A stretch of 64,000 nucleotides of DNA from Dromaius novaehollandiae (GCF_036370855.1 NC_088132.1:60302841-60366840), one strand, 5' to 3'. Shown: positions 1 to 13,800, counted from the first letter of the stretch. A program made the numbers and translations. Notes: generated by a model not told the origin, from the sequence alone.

Positions 1-2860
1 CCAAGCCAAGGATGGGAACCGAGCTGGCGGCTGAGGATTGAGAGCTGGCACAAGGGACAGGATACAAACTAAGGGGCAGGAGGGAAGGCTGAAGCCACAG
101 CCAAAGGCTGCAGGTATCGACCAACCAAGCAGCAGTCACAGATATTGCTCTATAGATAGTTCCTCACAGCCAGTGGCATGGGGCAACCACAGCTGCACTG
201 ACCACAGCCCGCATGGACAGCCGTGCTGGGCCAGTGAGGTCGGCAGCCCTCAACAGCACCAGAAGTAAATTGGAGGAAAACCCCATAACCGTGGGAGCCC
301 CTTTGACGCGGGCGCTGTGAGGCAGGCCAGTGTCCCATTCCCAGGCTCTACGTGGTCTCTGAAGAGCATGGCCTCAGCGGCACAGGGTTTTGCTCCCAGC
401 CCTGGTTGAAGTTATGTCTATTAGAAAAGGTGCCTTAACTGATAAGGCCATGGGCTCCAAGGAACAGGGCCTGAGTTGTATTAAAACTAAGCCAAGAGCC
501 TGGAATGAGTCCTTACTGTTCAATGTGCAGTAATGGGGCCTTTCATGAATTTTGCAGCTCTGCAAAAAGAGGCTTACAAGAGATAACATTGTTTTTTCTA
601 GCTGTTAACAAAACTTGCCACACCGCTGAAGAGCAGTCTCTTTCAAAGAGTATGAAGGCCCTATAGCCTGAAAGAAATAAATGTTTCCTTCCTGCTGATA
701 TAAAGATCCAGTGGCACATGAAGAAAACTGTAAGCCCCTTTAAAGAGATGGCAAAAAGCAGTGCTTTGGTGGTGTTCTGGTTATGCTGAGGCCACTATGA
801 TTGCCCTGCCTTCACTTTGCTTTCTCTTTCTTACAGTCTATACAAAAGAAATGATGATGAAAGAATAGCCCAGACCTACTGCCTCATTCAGAAAATAATT
901 AAGAGTATGGACAGATTGCACCTGACTTTGAACCTTTGTTCAATAAGACCTTCATCTAACAAAATTTGAAATTACTTGGTGTGGTAAATGTGTAAGTATG
1001 TATCCTTCAGTTCAAGAGCTGGAACTAATTAGAGAAAGAAGAGTGCATATGGCAAGTGGTAGGGTTGAACACATGGAAACTGAAATATCTGCTGTTGGCG
1101 TTGAGCATCTCTAGGTCCAGTACTGAATGGTGCTTTCTATCTTTCGTCAGCAGCAAGAGATCTTAAAATTAGAAAATCATGTTACAATCATAACTAATAC
1201 CAGAAGTTCCAAGGAAATTCAGGAATGAGGACTTCTATTTAGCAGGGGTCCCTGACAAAGGAGAGACAAAGCTACACTGGGTGAAAGGCAGCCCTTTGAG
1301 CTGGATGGCATAAGCTTTACCTACAATGTCTCCATGATATATTTTCTGCTATAATGAAATTCCAAAAGCTGACAAAAAGGGAGGGCTGGCTGCCAAAGAC
1401 AAGTGAGGTAATGTCATTGCAGAGTGGCCTGAAGTTCCCAGAGCTCAGTCAAACTCGCAAAGCGTGACATCTGAGGTAGAAGTTATAGCTGACGGCTGGT
1501 TTTCTTTCATATGTGAACATTAAAAATCATCTTTCTCTGTTAGATCATGAGACGTAATTTTGCCGTTTTTAAAAATGACGTGTCTGGAGCTAATCCAACA
1601 GAAAATGAAACTACCAATCATCTCTAAAACAAGTCACAGGGCTTTCCTAGAAAACTGAATGACACCAAATGATCTCACTGTGCATCTTTTATCCTTCGTC
1701 CTTCCTGGGATGTTACCAGCTGTGATGCTCAGATCAGCCGTTTCCACTTCAGATTCAGCCCAGGAAGAAGGTCGGTGTCTGAAGCATTGCAGCAGATACA
1801 AATATCCTCCTGCTCAATGCACAACTCAAGGAAAGACTGGAGTGCAGGCTTTGCTACAGTCTTGCCTTCAGCAATCAGAGCTCTGGCCAGCTGAAGTTAG
1901 TCTTCAGGAAGCACTTTCATAGGCAAAGAGAATTTTTCTGACAACACAGCACCAACACCATGGCATTGCTACCTGGTGATTTGCCATTAATCCACTAAGC
2001 GATTGCCTGGGAGAGAAAGAAATAGGCTGTGTTGCTTTTGCTGGTCACCAAAATCGTCACAGGAGGGGGATGTGTTCTTTTTTGCAGAGCTCAAAAACGG
2101 AGAGGAGATGCTCATTCCAGCACAACAAGGAGGTGTTCACATCACAGGCAAGGCAATGGAGCTACAAAGCATACTTAGGAGGCAACACAACTGCACCAAG
2201 CTTTTCACTAGCGTCCAGCTCAGTTTCTAACTGTTCTGCCTTTTAGGGTCACTGAGGTGGGAGGTATTTTAGCAGGGAATGCTCCCGGAAGGTAGGCATT
2301 CCAGCAGGCAGTAGGAGCCCGGGATCTGCCAACAACATTTTAGTGTTTCTTCTGACATGGAAATCAACAGGATACTTGTGATTTTGCCTCTTTTCTCTCC
2401 CATTTTCAGCAAGTTCCTCGTGGATCCAGCCATGGTCACAACCTGAACTGAGTCACTGTCACAAAGGCGACACACTATATACGTCTCCTAGTTTCAGTGT
2501 TTGGTGCAGATCCAGTGCAGTGGGTTTTTTGCCACAGAATTTTACTTTCTTGCTCTGGATGCACTAAACCCTATCCATCGTTGTTTCGAAAGAAGTAGCC
2601 TGAGCCTGGATTGGCACCGGAGGCACCAAGAGGAGAATTCCCTTCACCACTACACAGCACCATCTACAAGGTGCATCACGCATTAGGAAGGCAACGATAG
2701 AAAATGCAGGCCTCTGAAAGCTAGTTTTCTTATTACCACCACCATACCACAGATTGCTAATCCGAATTTGTAACCAATACTACCAGCTAGCTGCAAAACA
2801 GCAAACTATAGCTAAGCGCTCAGATTACTGAGCAGGGAGTGCAGATCCAAAGGGTGTCCC
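1..2860. other. Intergenic DNA, nothing recognised
   Basis: No exon, RNA gene or identifiable repeat was recognised in this stretch. Open reading frames here are all under 90 codons, overlap one another on both strands and resemble no family I know. Base composition is mixed and moderately AT-rich. In vertebrates the region upstream of CD180 is a large gene desert, which fits an intergenic reading. Confidence 0.5.
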
Positions 2861-2869
2861 AAGGCTCAG

Positions 2870-3050
2870 GTGTGTGCACGAGCGCTGAGGCGGGGAGCCG
2901 GGCGTGCTGAGGGCGCCCGGGCTCAGGCAGCGCCCGGCTGACAGATAGGCAGGACACAGCCGGGCAGGCACGTGGTGCCGCCTGCCCTGCCCGCCCCGGT
3001 GCCTTGCCGGAGGGAGCATGGAGAGTCCCGCTCCAGGAGCCACTCCGTGT
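2870..3050. promoter_or_regulatory. Short GC/CpG-rich block
   Basis: A roughly 180-bp block stands out from AT-rich surroundings by its GC content and many CpG dinucleotides. No coding frame in it resembles a known protein. It could be a small CpG island (promoter or enhancer) or simply a GC-rich relic. Function is inferred only from composition. Confidence 0.3.
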
Positions 3051-3849
3051 CCTGTGTGCTTTCCTAATTATTGCCAGACTTTGGCTTATGGTTTAAAGTT
3101 TAGATATACTACATCTGCCAGATCATTTTCCTTTCAGTGTCATGCCGGCTGTTTCCATTTAAAGCATGGCTCGTTTTGCAATTGTTTAACCCAGTCCTCT
3201 GTACCATTGCATTTTTCCACTTTAAATTATATTGGACCATCTTCACTGAAGCATACAGGGAATCCTGCTGTTCTACCCCAGTTTCTGGCTATCATCTTAT
3301 ACCCAGAGGATCTGCATTGTAAAAGCTGCTGGAGCAGCCAAAAAGTTTGCTGTAGAAGCACCTGAGGCATTGCCAAGGAGTGAGGAACACAAGCCCTCCC
3401 CGGCATAGCGAAGCGGGATGACAGCAGCACCAAGGCCTCATTCGACTCAAAGAAAATTCTGTATCTCTTTATATCATTTCTACAAAGGAACCTCAACAAC
3501 ATTATAAATAATTACAACCACTGTTGCCGTAGGCAGTATAATTGCTTTTTTGTTTCTGTCCTTCTTTTTTTCAGAGACCATAGCCACAAAGCTGATGGGA
3601 GTGAGGGGTGGTTATGAATAGAACTTCAGCAAAATACACAGTTTCAGCGATGACCAAAAATCAACTGTTCATAATTCAGGTCAAATAGTGTTACCCAAAT
3701 GAAGGTGGGAAAGAACTTTTAAATAAACTGTTTCAATGCTTTCAAAGCTTAAAAAATAGAATATTTCATTTGAGACAAAACTAACACATATGATAGAGCT
3801 AAAATAAAATTTTCCTTACTTTACTTTTTTACTTTCCATTTCACTGGAG

Positions 3850-3851
<2 letters not shown>

Positions 3852-3889
<38 letters not shown>

Positions 3890-3921
3890 TTTTTTTGCTT
3901 TTTTTTTTTTTTTTTTTTTTT
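3852..3921. repeat. A35/T23 homopolymer fold-back
   Basis: A pure run of 35 A (3852-3886) is followed by GC, eight T, GC, and then 23 T (3899-3921). The A arm and T arm are complementary, so the tract can fold into a long hairpin or cruciform. Two retrotransposed poly(A) tails in opposite orientation is one possible origin. The exact run lengths may be unreliable because homopolymers are error-prone in sequencing and assembly. Confidence 0.9.
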
Positions 3922-4832
3922 AAACTTGACAACTGGAACAAAGGTCTGTTCTAGCTTTCATTACTCAGGCCTTTCATATTCCTTTCCCAGAATTGCTATT
4001 GTCAAGGTTTTACTTCTGCAATGGCTATCACTTCTAACCAAGATCCAGGTTCCTCATCAGGTGAGCCTCAGCAAATATATAAGCTGACAAAAAGGAGCCA
4101 TATCAACTTCACTTCAGTAATCCAACAGTGGGAAGAAGTGAAGAGAAAAATCAAGAGAGAAAATGTTGACCAAGGTTTTTTTTTAAATATATTTTTATAT
4201 GTGAATTATGACTTGATCACTTGATAATGTTTTCTATGTAAGCAAATATAAGCTATGACCTTGTCTGTCTTTATCACTATCCAGTGGCTGCATGCTCACT
4301 GATGTCTCAGAGAACACAGCTTTAGAGTGGACTGCAAGCCATCTGGGTCCGTTCCAAAAGGGCAGTCCACAGTTATATGTCCTGTATCTTCTGGGTTTAC
4401 TAAACAGAGGGTCAGCTCCTTAGGCACTACAGAAGAGAGATAATATGAAACCCAGAAAAAGGGAAAAAAATGTATTTTAGAAAGCAGAAGCTACACAAAA
4501 TTATCCTTTTTCTCATTAGCAATGGACTCTCTTCCCTGACCATATCATCTCTACTTGTAGAGGAAAGAGAACTGGACTGTCACAGATATGGAGCAGGATT
4601 TCTCTTTATTTGGCCCTCTCTCACCACAGAGCTGATTGACAAAGCCTCACTATGAACAATCTCCTTTGGTGTGGCCAGGAAAAGATCTTATTCCATTAAA
4701 ATGTCAAAAATCTTCAACTCCTGTCAGAATGAAAACTAGACCTACAACATTTCTGAGAGAAAAAGGTAGGTGCTCACACCACAGAATACTGCAGTCTGAT
4801 GCTTGATTTAAAATAATGACAAGAAAGGCAAG

Positions 4833-4960
4833 AGACTCAAGTTTAAGTCTTGTCTCTCCTTAATTCAGAAAAGGGTCTGAAATCCAGATCTCCCACGTCT
4901 TGAGTGAGCACTCTGATCTCTGTCTTATCTGTGCTGCAAGATGGGTGTGCTTGCACCAAG
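4833..4960 (-). repeat. Relic of an old tRNA-derived SINE-like repeat
   Basis: Read on the minus strand, 4870-4920 resembles the tRNA-like head of old sauropsid SINE families: a degenerate A-box region is followed by a B-box-like motif around a 'ggatttcagacc' core. The plus-strand side at 4833-4860 carries a second B-box-like copy, giving a partial fold-back, which I also recall from such repeats. The element is strongly diverged. Family identity is from memory and needs a repeat-library search. Confidence 0.35.
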
Positions 4961-7311
4961 CCCAAGTCCAACAAGATATGAGCTTACCCAGCTCCAGGCT
5001 TGAAGGAAACCCCAACATGCAGACAAAAAGCCATGGAGCCACTGTGAACGGTTGAGGGATCTGTGTTTCAGGGTGCCTTGCAGCAAGCATCGAGATTATA
5101 GAGCACATTGCAGAACAGATACAGCCATCATCTTGCTTAGCCTCTTTCTGTGAAGCTGAAGAGCTTCTAAGAAGCATTCTTTGGGCAAGAGAGAGTTTCC
5201 CCACTTTCTTTTTTCTTTCAAGAAAAAGATCTCACTAAAGCAAACAGTAAACCCTCAACCGGCTCTAGCTGCCACAGAGAGCAACCTTGGTCCTTGCCTG
5301 CAGTGATGAGTCAGCCAGAGGGTTGCTGTCCACACCACAGTGAATGCAAACTCTGCGGGTGTTCGAATACCTGGAAAAACAGGGTGGAAGTGTTGCTATG
5401 AAGGGAACCGACAGATCCAGCTTGCAATTAGCAATCTCTTCTTCCTACACCTCTATATAACCAGACTGCAGTCTTTAGGTGTGCTCCACTTCCTCCTTTT
5501 TCTTTCTCCTGGAGAATAACCTGACATACTTACAGTACATAGCCGGTTCGGATAGGGTTGGACGCATACCAGAAGCTGCCTCTTGACTTCCAAAGCTGCT
5601 AACCTTCCCAGAAGCAAGGCTGGAAGATTGATCTGGAAAGACGCAGATAGCCTGGGACCTCTGGGGAAATCTGGTTTGTCTGGAATGGAACACATGCAAA
5701 GACATTAACAACATTCAACTTTTAGCCAGTAACACAGACACGGACGAAAGGCAGCACAGGCTTATGAAGAAATAATTGGTCAGACAACTACAATTACTTG
5801 ATTGATAGGATTACAAGATTAGTGGAACACAACAGATATAACATGAAGGCATGTCCTAAATTTGGCCTCAGTGCTTAGGAGCAAATAGGGGACGTTATTT
5901 GCTTTGTCTTGTTTAACATCTTCAGTAATTATTTGCCAGTGAATGGAAGCTGCAATCCACAACTAAACAAGGATAGTGGTGTAGAAGAATAGATCATTGT
6001 CTTCCAGAATTCAAATGCACTTATTGCAAATGAGTGACACGATGAAACAGTAACTGTATCGGCTCTGCACAGCTCCTCACTGATGGTAATCTATGGGCTG
6101 GAGCAGATGCCATGTAACTGGTTAAACAACAGAACTGTGCTTTCTTTTACCATCTTTGTTGTAAATTCTTATTGGGGAGGAGCTTGTGGTTGCAAATGAA
6201 CAACTCAGCAGAGATGAGGAAGAAGTGGAAATGACACACCACAACCGTCAACTAATCCTGTTCAGTAATATGACTGTTTCTTTCAGGTTTGGCAGCCCGC
6301 ACTAATCCCATCACTTCTCTGGGGAAGTGCTCTTTGAGCAGAGCAACATGCAGAGCAACATCCTCAGCAGAAAGTGCGAGCAGCCTTTCTGCATTTTCTG
6401 CACACAGGAGAGTGAATATATTGCACAGGCTCAACTGCCTCAGGAGCAGACATTTTACAGTGTAGATGCCTGTTGTGTCTAATGGGACATTTTAAAGACC
6501 TCTGTTAGTCCTCCGTTGGCCACTGCAGGCTATGGGCATGTCCCGGGGCAGCACCGGACAAACAGGCAGGAGAGCGCAGCCAGAGCTGGAGCCTCCCTCT
6601 TTGGATGGAGCTAGCTGGCAGAGGCTTTGGGGAGATTTTCAGGATCGGGATCACCTCCCTTTGTGGTACAAAATCTGGCCTGATAGGATGACTTTCATTC
6701 TTGCCTTTGACCTTCGCTATAGGAAAAAAAGTAAGTGAAGTGAGGAGGCTTCCAAGCAGAGCTGTGCAAGACCTGCCTCTCTTCCATCCAGACTGGAGCA
6801 AACCCCTCAAGCTTCCACTTGAAAAAGGTGGTTTCTGCAATAACATTTGGCTGCCAGTCATCCAGACATTTTGGAATCAACAAAATCAAAACATCTCACT
6901 ATTATCCTGACTCTTTTTTATTTTACTGAAATATTCAGTGTTCAGTTGGGGGGGGGGGAAGCTTGTTTAGAACATTTAAAAATAATTAAAATATCTCACT
7001 ACAAAAACGGCAAAATCCTCTACCATTTCCCCTTTTTTTGTGAAAGTGAAATTCCAGGAAAATCTATCTGATTTCATAAACTCTTCAATCTAACTTCCAT
7101 TTAATGGAAATGGTTGAAATTTCTCCTTCCAGGTGAACTTTCCTTGTCCCTCAAAATACATCTTGGAAGTTCTTTGGTAAGAAACTCCAGAGGAACTGAA
7201 CTAAGGCTGGAAGCATCGTATTTCAGAACAGCATGTTTATTTAATGCATTTGACTCAGTCCTAGATAACTGCTTAAAATTTCACTCTGGTATATATATAA
7301 GACAAGCAGCT

Positions 7312-7312
<1 letters not shown>
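4961..7312. other. Intergenic DNA, no gene seen
   Basis: This stretch contains only short overlapping open frames without recognisable protein features. A run of 11 G occurs at 6948-6958. No RNA gene or transposon was recognised. Confidence 0.45.

Positions 7313-7349
<37 letters not shown>
7313..7349 (+). repeat. Uninterrupted A37 tract
   Basis: There are 37 consecutive A residues, preceded by a short TA repeat (about 7290-7299). It could be the poly(A) tail of a retrocopy or an expanded homopolymer. I could not identify a source gene in the DNA upstream, nor a clear target-site duplication. Confidence 0.85.
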
Positions 7350-7351
<2 letters not shown>

Positions 7352-8111
7352 TCCCAGAAGGTAAGCTGTGCTTCACCTGAAGTACAAAGTTGTCTTTGGT
7401 AATTAAGAACTAGCAAATCCAGGCTATCTCTTCACATGCACAAACCACTACTAGCTCCTACCTGGAATTTTCAAAACTCATTATCTAGCCCCCTCTCCTC
7501 CATGCCCCCCTCCCCTTTTCTTTCCTTTTACAGGCTATGTCTTGCTCATCTGCCTCTCTACTAAGAAAAACCACCAAACCCACATTCTTACTAATACTAT
7601 TCTTAGCTTTTTGTTTCCCCTTTAGGAGTCAGTTTCATATGTTACCACAAAACAGACTCACAGAAATTTAATTGTGAAACCAAGCTGTAGCTTAAATCAA
7701 GTTCCCAATAAGTTGTATTTGATAGTTACCTTTATTTTGCCAGACTACATACTACAGTTAATATCTGGTCAACAGACACACAAAAATAAGAGCCAACAGG
7801 GCTCAGCAATGTTCAGAGCTCATGACAAAGTCATATTAAAAGTGGTGAGGTTCTAAGCTTGCACATATTCACCACAGGTCAGATTCCAGCCACAATTAAT
7901 TGCAGAAGAAACTCTTCCCCAGTAAGCAAGCTTCTCTTTTTTTCTTTTACTTTGCAGAAGCATTCCTGAAAATGAACTGAGAGAAGTTCTGCTGTGCAAA
8001 GCAAAGACATGCCACGTGACATTAAGCATACCAAGCAAGACAAATCTGAAGTCAAGTTATCTTCTCTTTTAGTTTGCTCAGAGCAAAATGCTTTGAAATA
8101 TTTAGGTTGTC

Positions 8112-8965
8112 AAATCATAGAAGTATATCACTCAAAGGGATTTGGAAGGCTACATAGTTCCTCCCATTGTCACAAAGTAGAATCAGCTGTTCCAGTGTCA
8201 TTACTGAGAGACATTTCTCCAAATTGTTCTTAAAGACAGGCATCCAGTTCCTATGCTTCACGTCATGACCATTGGAAAGTGTTCCCCAGTTTCAAACCAG
8301 AAACTTCCTCACTGCTGTTCGTAAACAGCCGTAACCTTACTCTCTGCACAATGTTGCAGCACCAAACCATTTCTGTCTTCCTCCTCACTCTCCCTTTCTA
8401 TAGACTGAAAAGCCCTCATTCTTCCAGGCTTTCACCGCCAGATGTTATTTGCTGCATCACTGATGACTCTAACTGCTCCTTCCTGGACTCTTTCCAACTG
8501 AGGCCCAGCTTCCCTGCCATGGATGCAGTCCTCAAGCTGGCCTTTCCAGGGACAAGCTCATCACATGCCTCCTACATGTCATACTGCTACCCCTAAGGCT
8601 TTTTTTTTTCTCTCTCTCTGTCCTGCAAGAGGAGGCTCATGTTGCCTCATGTTCAGCCAGAACTTCCCCTGATGCCTCCCTGCAGAACTCCTGCCCACTT
8701 CGCCCTTCCCCACGTGTGCCTGTTCATCTGGTTGTTTCTGCGGAAGTGCAAAATCTTGGACGTGTCTTTACTGAATTATGCCATCCTTTACCAGCCCAAA
8801 TCTTTAACTCATTGAGAATCTTTAGAATTCAAATATCATCCTGACATGTGCTCACAGTCCTCCCACCTTGGTGTTATCTACAAATTTAATAATCTAGCTT
8901 CTAGATACGTTATGAAAATGTTGAGTAGTAACGGACAAAAACCAGCCTCAGCCAAACCTCTCACA
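8112..8965 (-). mobile_element. Decayed CR1-type LINE 3' fragment (minus orientation)
   Basis: The left edge has the degenerate form of the CR1 3' terminus as read in reverse: a 'catagaa'-type octamer relic followed by a 'gggatttggaagg' segment and an 'agttcctccc' segment. Further right, 8866-8950 resembles the CR1/LINE block that reads like 'tcccaccttggtgttatctacaaattt'. This places the element's 3' end at the left, so it lies on the minus strand. No intact reverse transcriptase frame remains. Divergence is high, so this is an ancient, inactive copy. The middle part is less certain and may contain other sequence. Confidence 0.6.
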
Positions 8966-10685
8966 ATAGTCTTCTATTTTGACTCTACAGTTTTCCAGAC
9001 TCCCTGTTGACTAGTGCAGGTTTATTTCTGATGCATTCTCCTCAGGTTACAACCCCCAACCCTGGCTTTCATAACTATTTACAGTGAGAGAGTTAGAAAT
9101 AAAGATTTCACTAATAAGAGATGAAATTTTCTCAAACGTAAGCCATCATGCATAACTGGAGAGAGTTGCAAAGAACCACGCCCAGGGAACTTAGCAATCC
9201 AAATAAAGAAAGTTCACATTACAAAGGATTGCTGGTCACTACTTTAATTTCCTTTTCCTGATTGGAGGTTCAGTACATTTCATTTTAATATTTTTAGGAA
9301 GTCAAGTGCTAAAGTACCTGCACAGTTCTTTCTTATGGCAAGTGACAGAGACCAAAAAAAAAAAAAAAAAAAATGGAAAGAGGAAAGTAAAAGGTCAATA
9401 AGAGGTAAGACATCCCCCGATCACTGTAATAAAATCTGGAGATGAGTCTTTAGGGAAAAGAAACCTACCAGTGCTCTATTGTTTGATATGTGCATTGAAT
9501 GTGGCATTTCTGGTCCAGCTTGAGTCTTTCGTTGTGCCAGGTATCAGGGCCTAGTTCTCCTACAGTGCTCCAACAGGGCCATAACCATTCCTCCCTAATT
9601 CAGTATTACAATAGCTGCTTTGTACAGTTTATTCCCTCAAGCATTAAACACAATTAAAAGCATTAAAAAGATCAATGCACATTTCTAGGGTAATCTTCTG
9701 ATATTTCCCCACTGGCTGTCTTATCTCTGGCTTTTCCTCATACTGTTCTTTTTGTCTGCGTAAAATTTGACAATAACTGTGTTCAAGACTGTCTTGAAGA
9801 TCAATGCCTCCACAGAGAATAATTGAAACTCTTTGCGAACTTCCCCTTGGAGTGAACACAATATGAAAGCTAAAGTTAAAAACATCTGACATTTCTATGA
9901 TTTCTGTTGTCGTAATAGCGGATCCTTTCATCTCCCCGGCAGAGGTTTGTGGTCAGTAACAGGTCACAGCAAAGGCCAGGCTCACCCCTGGCTGTCACAC
10001 GCCTGGCAGAAGCATTGACTCCCTCCCCTGGGAAGCAGGGCTGCATCCACAAAAGCTGCTCAAGCAAACATGATCTCTGCCCCTGGCAAGGCCAAGGGTG
10101 AATCAACCCACTCCAAGGGTGCTCTTACCCATCATCCTTACTGTCAGTAGCTCCACACTCACCCCTTTTCCAGTCAAGGCTGGACCAGCAGACAAGGGAG
10201 CCCATCTTTCCTTCTCGTTCACCACCGCACCATCAGCCCTTGCCCCAAAGGCTTTGCAGTCTACTTTGAAGTAAGGCATGAAGGCAGATAAACAAATGCG
10301 GGAAAGTCAGATGGAGATCAAAGGAGACCAGGGTACCGAAGATAAGATCAAGTAATGCTGCACACCTGCCCTTGCACAATGTGATGGTTACAAATAGTCT
10401 TAAAAATCAGTTGATCTTCCAAGAGGTCCAAGGTTAATTAAGTTGTGTGTGTGGTTTGGTTTTCCTACTTTTAATCATATTTTTCTTTCCTCGGAGGTGT
10501 CCCAGCAGAAGTAATTCTGCGTGGAAGCTACTCGTAAAAGGACAAAGCTTTTGAGCTGCTTCAGAAAGGAAAGCCTGAAAACAGCATGGAGGAATTTACA
10601 GGCAGCATGGCAAAATGAGTCTTTTAGGCTGCCCAGCTACTAAACCAGGGAAAGTGTGGAGAAGCCACGTGAAGGAGAGCAGATA
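8966..10685. other. Intergenic DNA, no gene seen
   Basis: This stretch contains an A-rich tract near 9355-9373 and one isolated 95-codon open frame on the minus strand (9644-9931) that I cannot match to any family. No splice-site-supported exon was recognised. Confidence 0.4.
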
Positions 10686-10850
10686 AGGAGCCAGGGGTCT
10701 GAGGCACTTGGAGAAACAGGGATACAAAATCCAATCCTATTTTCTTGGGCAAGCAACATACCCTTGTGCCAGAGTTCCTCAGCTGCAAAAGGGGGCAGAT
10801 GTCTTTCTACCATAGGCGGATACAGAGAAATTGAATACATTAAAGAGAGA
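10686..10850 (+). repeat. MIR-like ancient SINE fragment
   Basis: The segment shows in order several landmarks of MIR/CORE-SINE repeats: 'ggagccagg', then 'cttgggcaagcaac', then a 'gtgccagagttcctcagctg' block (family form: gtgcctcagtttcctcatctg), then 'caaaaggggg' (family form: taaaatgggg). The order and spacing fit the plus orientation. Sequence divergence is large, as expected for an element inserted before amniote radiation. Confidence 0.5.
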
Positions 10851-13800
10851 GACGTTTTTGGATATCGCAGTAGACAACATAGCAGCAGAAAAAGGGCTGG
10901 AGCCTGGAGGGGAGGCGAGGACTGGGGACTGGTGAGCACGGTACTGCAGGGCATCCAAAGAGCTGCGCAGAGCAACAGGTGCTAACAAATAACTCACACT
11001 GGGGTCACCAATAAAGACAAGAAAAGCTAAGAATTTAGAAAAGCCGTGAAGTGATCCTGTTTGCTGTGAGTCATCTTCTAATAAAATTAAGATTTAACCT
11101 TTTCTGTAGTTGCATGTGGATAAGTCACTACTGTCTAATATAGAGATTCAGCTCAGCACAGCTCCAGTATCATTTCTTGCTGTGAGATTGTGTTATTCCA
11201 AACATTTGACTTCATTACTATGGCAGACAGATCACTGTTGTTACAGTGTCTTTTTACGTGTGATACGCACACCATTGCTTCTCTGCTCTGTTTACTATAT
11301 CATTTCATTGTCTCCATCAGGCATAAAGTAACAAGAAACCTTACCAGTGTAATTTACTCTGCTCAGTTTGCTATTTTACTAAAATATTTTTCTTTCTTGT
11401 GACATCCCCAAAATAAATAAATACAGGAATAGTAGTATAGTTGAAAATCAAGCTAGTTAGGTAACATCAAATTGGCAGACATTCAGTATCCTTCAATTAT
11501 CCCCCCTGGTACGTATACATTCTGGCATAGCCTTTAATTAACATGATCATACCTTTTCTTTTTTTTCTCACAGAAAACATGTCATTAAGTACTCAGGGTG
11601 AGTGAGGACCCAGGACTGAGCATTCTGTTTCCTCCTTAATGTTTAACAGGCTTATTTTCTATAATCCTCAAAACACAGCTCCACAGCCTACCTTATTAAT
11701 TTCTGCCTGTTTTTCTCCTGTGCCACTACATCACACAACTGCTTCAGAAATGTAACATAATTTTCACCATGGCCCTGGGAGATGGGCAAGGGGTAAGGAG
11801 ATGTGAGAGGTGGTGACCTTCCTTTTGCAAAAACTGAGCCAAAGTTTGAGACTCTGTAGGGACCAGCCTCTAAAGCACCAGCAGCATCCACAGATTTCTT
11901 CTGCTGATGGCAGAGGATTGCTGAGGCCCCAGTTCTCCCACCCAAAGTTGGCAGATACCTCCTCCACCCTGCTTGCATGTCTGCAGGAAGCTCTGGCCTG
12001 CAGTCCAAAATTTCCATGCAGTCCAAAATTTGTACTCAGAAAAGGCCAAACCACTTTGGTTGAAGTTTCCCAGAAAAATCAGCCTGACACAGAGAACTGG
12101 CAAGGAAATGCTCAACTCAAGGGCTCATGCTTATCAAAAGCTACAAAGCCACTGAACGTAGAGTCTTGCAATCAGAAGAACCAGATAACCATAATAATAA
12201 GCTTTAATCCTTATAAAGAGAAAAAAAAGTAGCATGTCTGGACATATCCAAAATTGAGATTGATTTTGACAGTTTGACAGCATAGTTTTAATTGCTGTTT
12301 ATAGCACAGCACTTTTATGTAGCCATACAATCAATTAGCAACGCTGCCAGCAGCTAAACACAACCACGCGCAGCCCGCTGTGGGGGCGGACGGATGGAGC
12401 TGTGCTTTCGCCCTGGGGCGCAGCGGTCGCAAAAGTCAGGCCATAGCCACCACAGTCAAATTAGCGTTTATATCAGGGAGATCCCATATACACTAGAGAA
12501 AAAAAACCTGATACGATTGCACAGCTCAGGCCCACTTGCAGGGCCGGGGGCTTTCTGACGCCACCTCCCAGTCCGTATGAATTTTAAGGACTCCACTTTA
12601 ACCTTGACCGGCGAGCAGAGCAACGTGGTCCTGCTGTCTCCCGAAGGCGGTGAAGTGCTGCCGTAAGTAGCCGGGCTGCACATGCAGGACCCCAGGCAGG
12701 AATCTGCTCTGTTTGCCCCAGCTTGGAGCACAAATCATCTGAGACAGCGTAATTTTGTGCCGATCACATTGCACAAAACACCTGCAGGCACGCCGGCATC
12801 TCCAGCCCATGCAAATCCCTGTGGATGGGTTTTCACTGCGAAGAGAAGCAACAAAAGGGAGACCAGGCCCCCGCAGCTGCTGCTAGCCCTGCTCGTGAGG
12901 CTGCCCTTGAGCAGGGGCAGACATCCCCTTGCAGCCAGGATTAGGGAACGAGACAGGGGCTGCTCAGCCCTGACCCAGCTCACAGGGTGCACACACGCAT
13001 TTTGGTTGGTTCGTAGTCTACCCTCAGACCACATCCAGTTAAGCCACCTCCTCAAACTATTCCAACCACCATGTGTTTTAGCCTCAGAGTCTGTCATGAT
13101 CATATACTTTTAGCACAGTGTCATTATTAAATAGCAGTAACAGTCAGAGTCCAGATCATTGTCTGAGGCACTTACAGAGCTTTTACCAAGCTATTTTGGA
13201 CAAAACAGCCACGATGGACCAAGCATTTGGGTCTGAAACACAATTGCTTCAAAAAGTTTTCAAAAAACGTGAAAAGCTGAAAAGCTAACAGGTCAGCCAT
13301 ATAGTCAAGTGATCGCCAGAGTTACCTACATGTGGCCGATTGCACCATAGACCATACACTGCATGTGAAGTCCTTACTGCTGAACCACATTAAAAACCCT
13401 GCATTTAATGACATTTGGTTGACCACTACAACAGTCAAAGGTATCTCAGCATTGCACCACCACTGCAACTTTTTACTCTGAAGCCAAAGATTGAAAAGCC
13501 TCTGGCACAAACTTTCACATCTCTGTTTTTCAGAAACCCTCTTGATCACCTTCTTTTTCTGATGTGGTAAAGTCAACCCTCTTTTACAGCCCAGATCGAG
13601 CAAAGAAGGTTGCCTTATAGACACGGTAAACTTACACTCAGAGAGAGGGGTTGACGTAAGCCTCAAATGGCACCTTCTTTCTTCATGAAGCAGCTCTGAA
13701 TCAGGGAAACATCCTTTCCTGAAGTCTGTGGAAAATTAGATTGTCCCTAAAGTTAAGAATGTGCTTATGTGATTTCTTGATTAGAGTCAGATTGAAAAAT

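Noticed and set aside
9644-9931. 95-codon minus-strand frame
   Set aside because: Considered as a retroelement or exon remnant. No motif supports it.
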